64,000 nucleotides of DNA from Oscarella lobularis (GCF_947507565.1 NC_089180.1:620001-684000); one strand, 5' to 3'; positions 8,495 to 18,605 are shown, counted from the first letter of the stretch. Numbers and translations: made by a program. The notes: a model not told the origin generated them from the sequence alone.

Positions 8495-10338
8495 ATGGGT
8501 TATCTCACAGCCACGTTCTTTGCTTCAGTTCTCATCATGCCGGCTCTACTCTGTTCGGGCGATAAGGTCGACGTCTACGTCCTCATGGGACAGTCCAACA
8601 TGCTGGGTGAGGGGAAAATTGGCCCGGACAACGTCAACGGCTCACTCGGATATGCCGTCAAGACCGAGCACAAGTACCCTTATCTGTGGAACCATTCGTC
8701 GAATACGTGGGCTGTTCGCGAGGACGTCCGCTACGTTGAAGTCATTGGCAGTGGCAACTCGTCGTTCGAACACTCAAATCTAGCGCACAACGAGTTTATG
8801 ACAGTCACCGGGAAGACCATTGGTCCCGAACTTGGCATTGGAAACTATGTCGGTACGTTGGGCGAATACTTTACTCATGCGATACTCATACGATACTCAT
8901 ATGATGCTCATATGAAGTTTGATGCGTGGGAGGATCGAGGGCACCGGCCGGCGTGCCAATCCTACCCCGTTGGCCTGGGCAAAGGGTTATTAAATTAGTG
9001 CATTAGGCCTAAATCGACCAAACTAACTAGATATCCCATGACCGTGGTATGTCATCGTAAATAATTCAATTGCCCAAGGCGAGGCATAGCCTTGTATGCC
9101 AGGCCCTTTTCCTTCTATACTCCGTGGAGAGAAAGGAGCCTCGTTTTGTAAGTAGAAACGAATTCGACTTTGCGGACGCTACTTCTTTCACACCCACAAT
9201 CGAGTATATCACAAAATGAGCTCGAGTGGGACATAGCCCTTTCTCTCCACGGAGTAAAAGGGCCAGAAATCCAAGGTTAGAGGCTTTCAATGACATCATA
9301 GAACATGACTACTGTTCAACAAGTTATTTATTACATGGGCGTGACTCTCGACAAATGATGGAGAGAACAAGCTACTCGAATGTTAGATATACGACGTTTG
9401 TGATATTGGTCGAGATTCACGTGCCATACAATAAGATGGAGTCATGCTCCCAAGGTTTGATTAGTTAATCATCTTAGACGAATCCGAGGGTAATTGAGGG
9501 TAATTAGAACTTTGGATTGGGATGAAACCAATATCGTGCTGGTCACCATACAATAGCTACTAGTTGTGTACATAGATGTTGTCTCTTACCTTGGTTCTGT
9601 CTTTGAAGGCAACGCCACAAAAAATCGAGTGATGATACTTAAGGCCTGCATAGGCAATAGAGCTTTGGGCTGGGATCTGCTCCCGCCTGGAAGCCCTGGC
9701 TGGGAATACAAAGACAAGAAAAACGTCACCTGGGAATATGCTGGGTACCATCAGTCGCCTGCGAAATGGCAAAAGGGGCACAACTCCAAAGCCTATTGGC
9801 TGGATGGCGGGCGAGCAATACGACGGAGACACCAACCGTACTGAATATATCCTCTCCAATCTCACATATTTTTTCCCCGGGGCAACAAGCTACGATATCG
9901 CTGGTTTCTTCTGGTGGCAAGGTGATCGAGATAGTCGCGATATGGGTCTCGCAACGAGATACGAAATCAACCTCGTCAAGTTGATCAAGACTCTGCGCGC
10001 TCAGTTCAAGGCACCGAATGCTAAATTCGTCACTGCGTCACTCGGTCAGACCGTTAATGGCTCTACCGACGGTGGAGGCGTGATCCTCAACGCTATGCTC
10101 AACGTTGCCAATCCGGCTAAGTATCCAGGTAAGCCGGTTTCAACTTTCAAAGTTTGTTACCTTTGATTTTCCTCTTTTAGAATTTAAAGGTAACGTTGCT
10201 GCCGTGTACACCCACCCGTTGTCAATGGGAGGAAGCTCGGGGGCCCACTACAACGGCAATGCTGAGACGTACATGAACGTCGGTCAAGCCATGGGTGAGG
10301 CCATGGTGGAACTCATGAAAGCCGATAATGCTATGTAG
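8495..10338 (+). CDS. Secreted SASA-family (sialate O-acetylesterase-like) carbohydrate esterase
   Basis: Three exons: 8495-8852, 9576-10128 and 10181-10338, all with GT-AG junctions that keep phase. The protein opens with a signal peptide (MGYLTATFFASVLIMPALLC), then DVYVLMGQSNMLGEG, the GQSN block that carries the catalytic Ser of SASA/DUF303 esterases. Later come RVMILKACIGNRALGWD, TPKPIGWMAGEQYDGD, YDIAGFFWWQGDRD, and near the end GAHYNGNAETYMNVGQAMGEAM; the GAHYNG/A block supplies the usual C-terminal catalytic His. The family removes O-acetyl groups from glycans; extracellular action is inferred from the signal peptide. One lesion: four G's at 9775-9778 where three would join KWQKG to TTPKPIG, so exon 2 is out of frame by one base. 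It may be a consensus error. The 723-bp first intron is unusually long for this window and holds an inverted repeat. Confidence 0.85.
9102..9264. repeat. Inverted repeat inside esterase intron 1
   Basis: Left arm 9102-9136 (GGCCCTTTTCC...CTCCGTGGAGAGAAAGG) and right arm 9237-9264 (CCCTTTCTCTCCACGGAG then TAAAAGGGCC) are reverse complements apart from a short bulge. The loop is about 100 bp. This is a foldback or MITE-like insertion that accounts for part of the long intron. Confidence 0.6.
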
Positions 10339-11084
10339 AAACAAGTTCATCAAAAGCGCAGGACTTCTTGGCATGTTTCTTACGTTTGCTTGGTTATTCG
10401 TGAATTGTTTGTCTCGCTGGCTGAAACAAATGTGACACGTACGAAACATCGGAGGGCCTCGATTTTTCGTAGAGTAGAGAAATGACTTCAAAGCACATTC
10501 GATACTCGCCGAAGATCGTACGCGTCCTGCAGAACAATTCAGTGAAATGGTTAACTTTTCTCTTTTACAGTTACCCGGTTAAAGACAAAAGTGCCTATGG
10601 AGTCCGAGATATTCCGATTAGGACGAGAAAAGTATCTGGACGACTGGTCGCCAACCACAAAATCTATACGACATAAACTTCCTCACTTATTTGCCAAAAG
10701 AGAGGAAATGACTTATATAATCTGTAGTGACTGAAAGCTATAACATGTTAGAAAGCCTCGTTTGCTTAGCGAGAGGCAATAGCCATATATGAGTCTCTCC
10801 TTTGAAATGATTACCCTTATCCGTTTCACTGCTGCCTTCTTTATCTGACCCAAACAATGAGAGAACATTCAATAATGAGGCTCAGCTTCCTCTAGCATTG
10901 CAAAGCAGCTGCTTTAGCGGCAGCCAGCATATAAGTAACTATTTCGGAAGTATACCGTAAACATCCTTCGTTGTCAGACTCACGTGCATGGTTATGAAAG
11001 TATGGCGGAAATCAGTTGTTACGTCTAAGCCTTTATAACCTACGTTGAGACTACTGGGCTGTCATTCAAGCAAAAGGAGAAGAC
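10339..11084. other. Intergenic, no recognisable gene
   Basis: 3' flank of the esterase and 5' flank of the small secreted-protein gene. Short open frames only; no motif recognised. Confidence 0.4.
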
Positions 11085-11581
11085 ATGCGTTCTCTTCTGG
11101 TGCTAGTTTTTTTGCTCTTCGCTCAGTGCTGCAGTGCCAACATTTATTACGATGGTAAAAAGGAAACGACAGCCATACTCCCAAAAACTTTATTCCTGTA
11201 GATAATGATCGCTCGTGCGAAGATGTCTATACGGCCGTGCAGCGAATGAACAGAGTAAAGGAGGTCGTGGTGGGCGCAGCTCCTCAGTGCATCCGCAGTC
11301 GCATAAATTTGCCCTACGGCTACGTTCATACAGTCGTCCTGTTCAAGGGATATGCTGACCACGTTCCGGGCGGCGTCAGATACGTAAACATGCGAAATCC
11401 TGATCGTACGAGATACATTCGAACGATCCACGAGGGAAGAAGCAATGCCACTCCAAGGGACATTGAGAGATTTATTTCTCAGTATGGAAATGGTTATCAG
11501 TCGTTTGGCAACGGAGCGAGAAATTGCCAGGATTTCTCCACAAGGCTTGTTCAGTACCTGATAACAAATCATCGCTGCTGA
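11085..11581 (+). CDS. Small secreted protein with His...Asn-Cys-Gln motif
   Basis: Two exons, 11085-11154 and 11202-11581, joined through a 47-bp GT-AG intron in phase. Exon 1 encodes a textbook signal peptide (MRSLLVLVFLLFAQCCSA). The mature part of about 130 residues has NLPYGYVHTVVLFKGYADH early and GNGARNCQDFSTRLVQYL near the C-terminus. The pairing of a conserved-looking His in a beta-strand context with a later N-C-Q-x-F motif resembles permuted papain-like (LRAT/NlpC-type, PPPDE-type) folds, where these residues are catalytic; that link is inference. Total length is about 150 residues, intact, ending in TGA. It may be an extracellular hydrolase or an unknown family. Confidence 0.6.
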
Positions 11582-11584
11582 GTT

Positions 11585-12543
11585 CAGCAATGATATACTG
11601 ATTCCGTTTTGTCTATTGCAATGTCTTTGATTGATCTAGTTTGTTTTTGTATTGTTCCTTCTGTCACAGATGCTAATATCAAGTCTTCTATGCAATTAAT
11701 AGTTGTCCCTCACGCAGGAAGTAGAGTAGCCTCATACAAAGATTAATTAATTAGGGTTTCAATAACTCGCGCATCCAATACCGCTTTGGTAGAGTTCAAT
11801 AATTTACAAAATTAATAGGTATAAGAACGAAATGCTGCGTCGCAACAATAGGGTCAAGAAGTTAAACGGTTACACGGATAAATAAATACTAGAAAAAAAG
11901 GAATGGAAGTCGAGTAATCTATGACTCATAAATAAATAATCGAAACATAGGGAATGTGAGTCGAGTAACCTATAACACATAGCTAAAGAAATAATGAAAA
12001 TAAAAGGATGTTTCAGTAGATCGAGAAAGATCGAAAAGAGCCTAATCACATATACTGTAGTAGCTGATGAAATTGCAATAATGAAAGGAATGAACGTGAC
12101 AGAAAGAAAAGGCTTGGGCTAGATGAATTTTCTAAGTAGACTGACTGGAATTTGGCACTCAAACGGCTCTCGAGTATCTAACGCCTTTTTTTGTACCCAG
12201 CGTTACTTACTGCAATTTCCATACGTCGAATTCTCGACCTAGGTCATATTGATCGTTAGATGACATCCTTGGCTCTTCGAAGTCACCTATAACCCGCGTT
12301 ACAGTTGAATGGAAACTCACCTACTGGAAGACTTTGTCTCGTACCGCGGGAATTTGCTTACAGATCGTTCGTTGTTTCGAAGTCCAGTTCGTCTCCGGGA
12401 CTCTCCTGTTTTGATCCGGGCAAACAAGTCAGCTGTGTTTCCTTTTTCGACTAGAATTATCGCGAGGTACAATTTTTGGCGTCAACAACAGTTTTCGAAA
12501 CCAATTTGAAGTAGTATTGCTTGGCGGTATCGTTTTCACAAAA
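11585..12543. other. Intergenic, no recognisable gene
   Basis: AT-rich stretch with imperfectly repeated short phrases: AATAAATACTAGAAA/AATAAATAATCGAAA and GTCGAGTAATCTATGAC/GTCGAGTAACCTATAAC near 11880-11980. I see no exon that can be assigned. Confidence 0.4.
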
Positions 12544-12898
12544 GTGAGGCTCCCTTAGGGGTCTCCCGAGCTGTTTTTCGCACCTCAAAGCAGAAGGAAA
12601 GCCTGGATAGCGAAAGTCGATAGTTCCGTTTGAAGGCATACTGAAGGCCTACGCTGAGGCAGGCATTCGACGGGGCTCATTGGATCTTCATCGAGCTAGA
12701 CCCAAAAATACCCTTCTCTGCTTCGAGGCTCGTCTTTCCTTTGTCGTGCATCGGAGGCTTTTCTCCGACGACGCTAAGCAAGCTTAGAGGCATGTCTTGT
12801 TTCAACTAGAAGTGTACGTGCGTACGACGTTTACCGCGTCCGTCGCAGGCAAGAATCTCGTGGCCCGGGTGATATTAATCCCTCAAAAGGGGCCTCAC
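12544..12898 (+). mobile_element. MITE-like element, copy 3
   Basis: A 355-bp unit with the best-preserved ends: GTGAGGCTCCCTTAGGGG at the left and CCTCAAAAGGGGCCTCAC at the right, forming a GTGAGGCYCCYTT terminal inverted repeat. It has the same length and internal order as the copies at 7625 and 7012 (CGAGGCTCGTCT, TCTCCGACGACGCTAAGC, GCTTAGAGGC, GTGGCCCGGGTGAT). Flanks differ from the other copies, which supports independent insertion. Confidence 0.7.
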
Positions 12899-12899
12899 C

Positions 12900-13390
12900 A
12901 ACTTTCTCGAATTGTTATCCGAGTATCTGTCGTTTTAGTCTCCTCTTATCAAGCTTTCTTTATCCTTTCTCTTGTAAATATTGGTAACAATCGAACTTGG
13001 AATTTTAGTCAAGCGTCTTCCGACAAACCCCAAAGATGAGATCCATGTTTCTGAAAATGAGCAAGCATTTTATTAGGGTAGATCTGAGCTCTCGCCGGGC
13101 ACGTAGCTGCCTCGCCGCCTCCGGAATAGTCAGGCCCTTGATTTCACCAATCCCGCTCCCATCCCCTGACTAGCTGAACCCGCGTGAGAATGTTCTACTC
13201 ATCGGCTCTAAAGAAGCGCAAGCGTAACAAGAAGAACGAGGAGCTTTCACTACATGAATCTATGCAACGCACCAACATGTATTCAACGGGATTCTAAACG
13301 TACATTAGCAAACACATAAAACATCGCAACAAGACAGACTCATTGAGAGTTTTGTCACATGTTTTCGGCTTGAAGTCATGTGTCACACTC
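12900..13390. other. Intergenic, no recognisable gene
   Basis: 3' flank of the secreted protein on the minus strand. No feature assigned. Confidence 0.4.
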
Positions 13391-13393
13391 TGG

Positions 13394-13957
13394 TTATATG
13401 CCACGAGTGTTATCTGCATCGGCGATCTTGTCCTTTTCAGCGTCAAGGCAGTTTATAACATATTCTGCCCAGTTGCCACCGCCGGGAAGAACACCTGTCG
13501 CTGTTCCTATTCTTTGAAAAATGAATGTACGCACCGTCTTTCCACCCCAATAATCTGTATAGTCGTTTCCTGAGTCGGTAGCAACGATAATTCCGGTTTT
13601 TGGATAATCGTCTCCGTAATGGACGAGAACGCATGCTTTGCTTGGCTGGGCTGTTATGTTGAAAAGCCACATCGCACTTTCCTCGTTATTAGGGGCCTTA
13701 TCTCCGGGGATGTAGTAGATGTAGTCGTTTCCCATTGGAGTCGTTCCGTTTCCCACATCCAGTGTAACTTTTTTGGATCCATCTGGATAGTACGTCGCTG
13801 AGGCGGGCGTGCTTTTGAAATAAAAGTATCCCACGCGTTCACACTGAAAATGTATTCTTAAAGATACTGAATGTTTTTAATTAAGCTGATTAAAATTTAC
13901 TTCTGACTCTGTCACGAACCATACAGCCGCAATAAACAAAATTAGTCCAAAACGCAT
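13394..13957 (-). CDS. Secreted protein of unknown family, about 168 residues
   Basis: Two exons on the minus strand: 13901-13957 (57 bp, exactly 19 codons) and 13394-13843, separated by a 57-bp GT-AG intron. Exon 1 is a signal peptide (MRFGLILFIAAVWFVTES) and exon 2 begins CERVGYFYF. The mature chain is rich in Tyr, Gly and Asp (TLDVGNGTTPMGNDYIYYIP, GIIVATDSGNDYTDYWGG) and has few cysteines (near the N-terminus, at SKACVLVHYGDD and at VINCLD). The pattern suggests a beta-sandwich-like extracellular domain, but I recognise no family. The frame is intact from ATG to TAA, in contrast to most neighbours, so it is likely a live gene. Confidence 0.65.
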
Positions 13958-14220
13958 CGTTCCTTTGTCAAACCTAAACAACAGATGGATTAGGATCAAG
14001 ATGGCCTTCATAACAGCTCTAAGGGAGGTTCGAATTCCATTATATTCTTCTCGGATGTGGCGTGCATTTGATTAAAGTTCGCGAGGTAGACGTAAACTCT
14101 AACAAAAATTACTGAAAATGATCGCAAAGTTTTGCAAAATGACGGTCTGTGACGGTTGTGCAGTTGCTGGGGAGCTGAATTCCCTCTCGTCGACACTCAG
14201 TTTTTATAGTCGGCTAGGTC

Positions 14221-14289
14221 GAGTCAGCTGGGCCAAGTCAGCTGGGCCGAGCAGCTGGGCCGAGTCAGCTGGGCCGAGTCAGCTGGGCC
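14221..14289. repeat. Five-copy 14-bp tandem repeat with CAGCTG core
   Basis: Units GAGTCAGCTGGGCC, AAGTCAGCTGGGCC, GAGCAGCTGGGCC (13 bp) and two more GAGTCAGCTGGGCC run head to tail. Each carries a CAGCTG E-box. The array lies about 260 bp upstream of the minus-strand secreted-protein gene, so it could be a minisatellite or a bHLH-binding cluster. Confidence 0.8.
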
Positions 14290-14299
14290 GGCACTTTCC

Positions 14300-16115
14300 T
14301 CTAATTTAATTATCCGACGTTATTGGCGCCATTGCTCAGCTGACAGCACCGCTTTTATTCAACGTTCTGTTACGACCTTTCTATGTTACGCGTTACCAAA
14401 CGAAGACCGTGAGTTAGGCTGCGGACTGATTTGGCTCACCACCGTGCTGTCTACTACTTGCTGGCTCCTGCACGATTGCAGGACAACTGATAAGTGAAAA
14501 GTAATTGCCAGCTACATCCGGTAGCACCGTCGCTTCATTCACAGTCCCCGCCTCTAGCACCTCAATGGCTATTTTCTCAAGGTTTGACTTGATAGCTCTG
14601 TCTGTCCGGCAAATGATAGCTTTTCTTTTCTAGATATGATTTGTTACGTTGCCTATGTGGCGTTGCACTGCATGAGATCAAGCCGCGTTTGTAAAAAAAC
14701 CGTGCGAGTGGCATTTACTTAATTTTATATGTGTGCTGTAGTAAAAATTACAATGAAATAACTTTGATTTTCACGTGGTATACGGGAGTTCCTGTACTCC
14801 ACTCTTTCTCGTCGCTTCAGCTTTTCCAGGTTTGTTTGCCTTGGTTTTCGTTTTCTCACTTCTCTCTCAGATGGTGCTTTGACGAGAGATATCCTTCTTG
14901 AAGCGCCAGGCCTCCTTAGAGGCGTCGCGCTGAAGTTTTTCGTGCTCGAACTCCTCTTCTATTTATCTCCTAGACAAAGAGAATCGATCAAAGGCTTCGA
15001 GTGGCAACACGACGACGATTAGCTGCAACGGTGAAGGATTCGAGCTCGAAAGAAGTATAATTGGTTTTCTCGAATTTTTGTAAACTGCAATTGGTCGGAA
15101 AACGATTGTAGATGAGATAATGTTGTTCAAAAAAAGCGATTGTGACTATCTTTTGACGTTCGAACGGATCAGAGTATATCAATTTTTTTATTAACACATG
15201 ACAGGTGCTTAGAGACTTCCCTAATATTGATCTTCTGGAACGTGGAACCAAGGCAATTCTTTCTTTGCTTCGACGTCGTCACACTTTATCTTGCTGGATT
15301 TATTTATTAGTTGTGTAGGCGTGGATGTGAATACTAGTGTAGGATTTCTAATTACGTTTTGTTCCTTTTATTTATTTGAGTTTTTAGGAAACGATCGCAA
15401 TTTACCTTCTCACGCTGACGGACGTCTTTCACGTGAGGCCAATCCTGTTTCTCATCGTGAAAAAAAATAGACCACAGTAAATGAATAGTGGTAATATTTG
15501 CACTATATCGTTTTTCATTATTCTTATAGAAGCGTTTAGGGAATGATCACGTGGACGTAATTGACATACGAACGAAGGAGAGCCGGGAACAAATCGTTTG
15601 AAAGTAAAACAGAATAGCTTATGTGTTTTGCAAATAACTGAATTGTTGATAGGGCAAGCAGCTGTGAATTGGAATACTAGACATGGAGGCTATAAAGTAA
15701 AAGAAGGGATATGAAAATGAATAGAAGAGCCACACCAGTTGAAAAAGTGACTTGTTAATTAAGAGGAATTTACTCTAGGGTCATAGGATTCTGTACGCGT
15801 ATCGAGACCCAATTACTTCAAGAGAAACAAGAAGTAGGACGTTACTCTATTGGGGAATGTTACATTTATTTCTCCAATGTTTCGTCTCGACGCGAGACAA
15901 AGAGAACGTCGATAAAATCGTCGCCTTTGACTGTCACAGAAACTAAAACGTGAAACGCTAAGACAAATCTTTCTGCTCTGTTGAAGACAACGACGCAAAG
16001 CTACACGAGAAACAAAGTAGAATGTCGTTCCTTGTCCAGTCACGAAACGTTCAAACTGGGTAATGTAGTACATCCAAAGATTAGACGTAAGTCTAAAACT
16101 AGGTTGCTCTCTAGT
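14300..16115. other. Long gene-poor stretch
   Basis: No exon with recognisable protein on either strand. Short open frames only, with a mixed AT-rich composition. Confidence 0.4.
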
Positions 16116-16125
16116 GTCATTATTA

Positions 16126-16190
16126 CTATATATAAAGCCACAGCGAATACTGCCATACTGGTTAGACGAGAAACTTTCTACAACATCATG
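16126..16190 (+). promoter_or_regulatory. TATA box and possible start of a short transcript
   Basis: A consensus-like TATATATAAAG lies at about 16127-16137, with the first ATG (16188) about 50 bp downstream. The frame from this ATG is only about 34 codons (MGTQLPQALSWTISVRS...), and no downstream exon was recognised. It may be a promoter relic. Confidence 0.25.
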
Positions 16191-16373
16191 GGCACTCAAT
16201 TACCTCAAGCTCTTTCATGGACAATATCTGTGCGATCGCAAAGAGAGCGCAAAAGATTTCTCGTTTTGGTTCAGGTTCTTTGCATTTGATCTGAAATGCT
16301 TATTTTGTTTTGTAGCCACATTCACCTCTGGGACCCGAGGTGACTAAATAAAACCGGCCCAACTCTTGAGCCG

Positions 16374-16557
16374 GTGTGCATAGATGTTGTCTCTTACCTT
16401 GGTTCTGTCTTTGAAGGCAACGCCACAAAAAATCGAGTGATGATCCTTAAGGCCTGCATAGGCAATAGAGCTTTGGGCTGGGGTCTGCTCCCGCCTGGAA
16501 GCCCTGGCTTGGAATACAAAAACAAGTAAAACGTCACCTGGGAATATGCTGGGTACC
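16374..16557 (+). pseudogene. Duplicated esterase exon 2 fragment
   Basis: This stretch repeats 9569-9752 of the SASA esterase almost exactly, from about ten bases before the exon 2 acceptor (GTGTGCATAG against GTGTACATAG) to AATATGCTGGGTACC. It encodes DVVSYLGSVFEGNATKNRVM and KACIGNRALGW. An AAG-AAA pair in the parent is AAG-TAA here, giving a stop at 16527-16529. No other esterase exon is nearby. It is an isolated DNA-level exon copy; intron sequence is retained only at the acceptor. Confidence 0.85.
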
Positions 16558-16559
16558 TG

Positions 16560-16905
16560 AGTATGGTACCTTTGATGGAAGGTTCTGGTTCTAGCATACG
16601 GAAGTAGTCGTGCTTCCTTTACCAGGCGAAGGTACAAGTAATGATGAAGGCAGCAAGCCTAATCGCTCCCAATTGGAAGTACATTGCACGCCGAACCGAG
16701 ACCCTATCCAGAGCCTGAGATAAGCAACATAGAGGTGCCTTAATTACCGCAATGTTGGAGAAGTGGGGCGAAGAGCACGGGGCAGAAGCCACGAACAGGC
16801 GTCTGATAAAGGCCTTGCTGGAAGAAGGCACGAAGTCTTCAGCAGCGCAAATATTTCGAGACGATTTGGTAGACGCCGGAAGTCAACGTTGACTAGTGAC
16901 TTTCA
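16560..16905. other. No recognisable gene
   Basis: Flank of the duplicated exon. Nothing assigned. Confidence 0.35.
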
Positions 16906-16906
16906 A

Positions 16907-17185
16907 TTAGTACTTTTCCGCACGTTTTGTCTTACTTTTGTAGCTCGCAAGGTTAACATTTATTGTTAATCTTTTTTTGCCGCTGCCGCTGCTGCTTCTC
17001 TCTGACGAATTCCTTTTGGTAAAAAATTCATCTGATGACGTCAACGACGAAGAATCGTCTTCGCTTTCCTTCCTCAGACTCTCGAATCTCTTCTGGGCAA
17101 TCCAACCCGAAGTCCGCGATTTAGGAAGACCTTTCAGCATCTTGTGCAAATCGTGAGCCGTTCTGACGTCTCGCCTTGGGTCGGG
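16907..17185 (-). CDS. Last exon of an unidentified gene, or of the ZC3H11A-like gene
   Basis: On the minus strand a good acceptor (a T-rich tract ending TTTTTGCAG) opens PDPRRDVRTAHDLHKMLKG and runs to a TAA after about 92 residues. The tail is low-complexity and charged: RKESEDDSSSLTSSDEFF, SSERSSSGSGKKR, ending in KSKTKRAEKY. It looks like a disordered C-terminus. It lies about 107 bp after the ZC3H11A-like exon on the same strand, so it could be that gene's final exon if the TGA at 17292 is skipped by splicing. I do not recognise the sequence. Confidence 0.4.
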   Translation of the reverse strand, partial: PDPRRDVRTAHDLHKMLKGLPKSRTSGWIAQKRFESLRKESEDDSSSLTSSDEFFTKRNSSERSSSGSGKKRLTINVNLASYKSKTKRAEKY

Positions 17186-17291
17186 CTGCAAAAACGAAAA
17201 TGAGCAATAGGATATTTTCTAGCTAGGAAAATACGAGTACAATGGGACAACGGGGCAAAAAAAGCGTCTGTTAACTAGAAACAGATTGACG

Positions 17292-17627
<336 letters not shown>

Positions 17628-17708
17628 CTAAAAATCAATAACGTTAATTATAGTATTTATTTATTCATTTATTTATCGTTTTGTTACCTCTCTTTCTCTC
17701 TCTCTAAG

Positions 17709-17801
17709 GCCCCGTTCCCTATTGGATTGTGCGCAATACGTGGGGCACTGGGTGGGGATTGGACGGCTACGTGTATATGAAATACGAAGGAATTCTGTGC
17801 G
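17709..17801 (+). pseudogene. Orphan exon of a papain-family cysteine protease (cathepsin)
   Basis: One exon with a CT-rich acceptor and a GTAAGG donor encodes [20 protein letters not shown] then [10 protein letters not shown]. The YWI-RN-WG--WG-DGY block is the signature around the active-site Asn of C1A peptidases, with Thr replacing the usual Ser of NSW. The exons carrying the catalytic Cys and His are not found around it. It lies 82 bp from, and divergent to, the ZC3H11A-like fragment. Confidence 0.8.
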
Positions 17802-17963
17802 GTAAGGCGATGAGTGCTTCCGTGATAGTGAAATAAGAGACAGGTATTAGGAATTGCTGAACAAGTTTGGAGACGAGAGGTGTCAACTTATAGCTATTAG
17901 AATCGCGTAACAAATGTTACAATTATATAAAACAAGAACTCAACTCTCCTAAGATTATAACGT

Positions 17964-18354
17964 CTAACGTGCATCAAGCTCAACACTGATCTTTTCTTCG
18001 TAAAACTCAATCACCTTCTGGGGAAATCGAACGTTTATCTTCGAAGTGGGCACCAATTCGGCCCAAGTCACCTCCTTCCTATATATACAAAACAAATAAA
18101 AATGTATACATATATATATATAAATATACGGGTAAAAAATTCCTCACCATTTGATGAGAAAGTTTAGTCCGCCGTTTTCGTCTTTGCTAACGCACAAGAT
18201 TTCTTCGACGGTACTGTATATCCCAAATCGCAGCCGCCTTCCTCCTCCAGCGTCTCGCATCGAAAGTGCTCCTCCGGTTTCCATAGGAGGAATTCGCATC
18301 GCCCGTCGGACAGGGGAAGTTCCTCGCGTACGCGTTTGCCTCGCTTTTTCGACA
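17964..18354 (-). pseudogene. HP1-like chromo-shadow domain gene fragment
   Basis: Minus-strand exons from about 18354 to 18148 and 18078-17964 encode TVEEILCVSKDENGGLNFLI then KWKEVTWAELVPTSKINVRF and PQKVIEFYEEKISVELDAR, ending in TAG. The FL-KWK, A-LV, CPQ-VI-FYEE order matches the chromo-shadow domain of heterochromatin protein 1 (CBX1/3/5), which dimerises and binds PxVxL partners. Upstream is a short basic leader (MSKKRGKRVREELPL, from 18354), but it lies one frame away from the shadow domain, and no chromodomain is seen. The intron contains a TATATA run (about 18110-18122). Confidence 0.65.
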
Positions 18355-18460
18355 TGACGGAAAGGGAGACCGTTGGCTCGAAGTATCACGTGGTATTTCG
18401 ATTCCCGGACGCGACCATCGCGACTCTTTCTCCGCGCGTTTCAACGCCTTCTACCCCGTC

Positions 18461-18605
18461 GCACGATGTACATCCAGTCTCTGGAGACGCAAAATCCGAA
18501 CAGTCTCAAATTCATGCTGGGGCGAACGGTCCTCGGCGAAGGAACGGCCGATTTCGCTGGCTGGCTGGCTGGCTGGGCTCCCTTTTTAGCCGAGACTGCT
18601 ATTAG
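18461..18605 (+). pseudogene. NFU1: NFU1 Fe-S scaffold, N-domain fragment
   Basis: The plus-strand frame reads RTMYIQSLETQNPNSLKFML then GRTVLGEGTADFAG. The M-IQ---TPNPNSLKF-PG--VL pattern is the N-terminal domain of NFU1, a mitochondrial iron-sulfur cluster assembly protein. Upstream in the same frame there is Arg-rich sequence resembling a targeting peptide (SRLFLRAFQRLLPRR) but no in-frame ATG before a stop at 18355. A CTGG tetranucleotide run (GCTGGCTGGCTGG, about 18557-18573) follows TADFAG. The C-terminal CxxC cluster-binding domain is absent. It is head-to-head with the HP1-like fragment. Confidence 0.75.

Noticed and set aside
8495-10338. Bacterial contamination because of the SASA family
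   Set aside because: The gene has two spliceosomal introns that keep phase, a eukaryotic-style signal peptide exon, and an exon copy elsewhere in the same scaffold.
14008-14196. 62-residue minus-strand gene
   Set aside because: No signal peptide, splice context or recognisable family; it overlaps only anonymous sequence.
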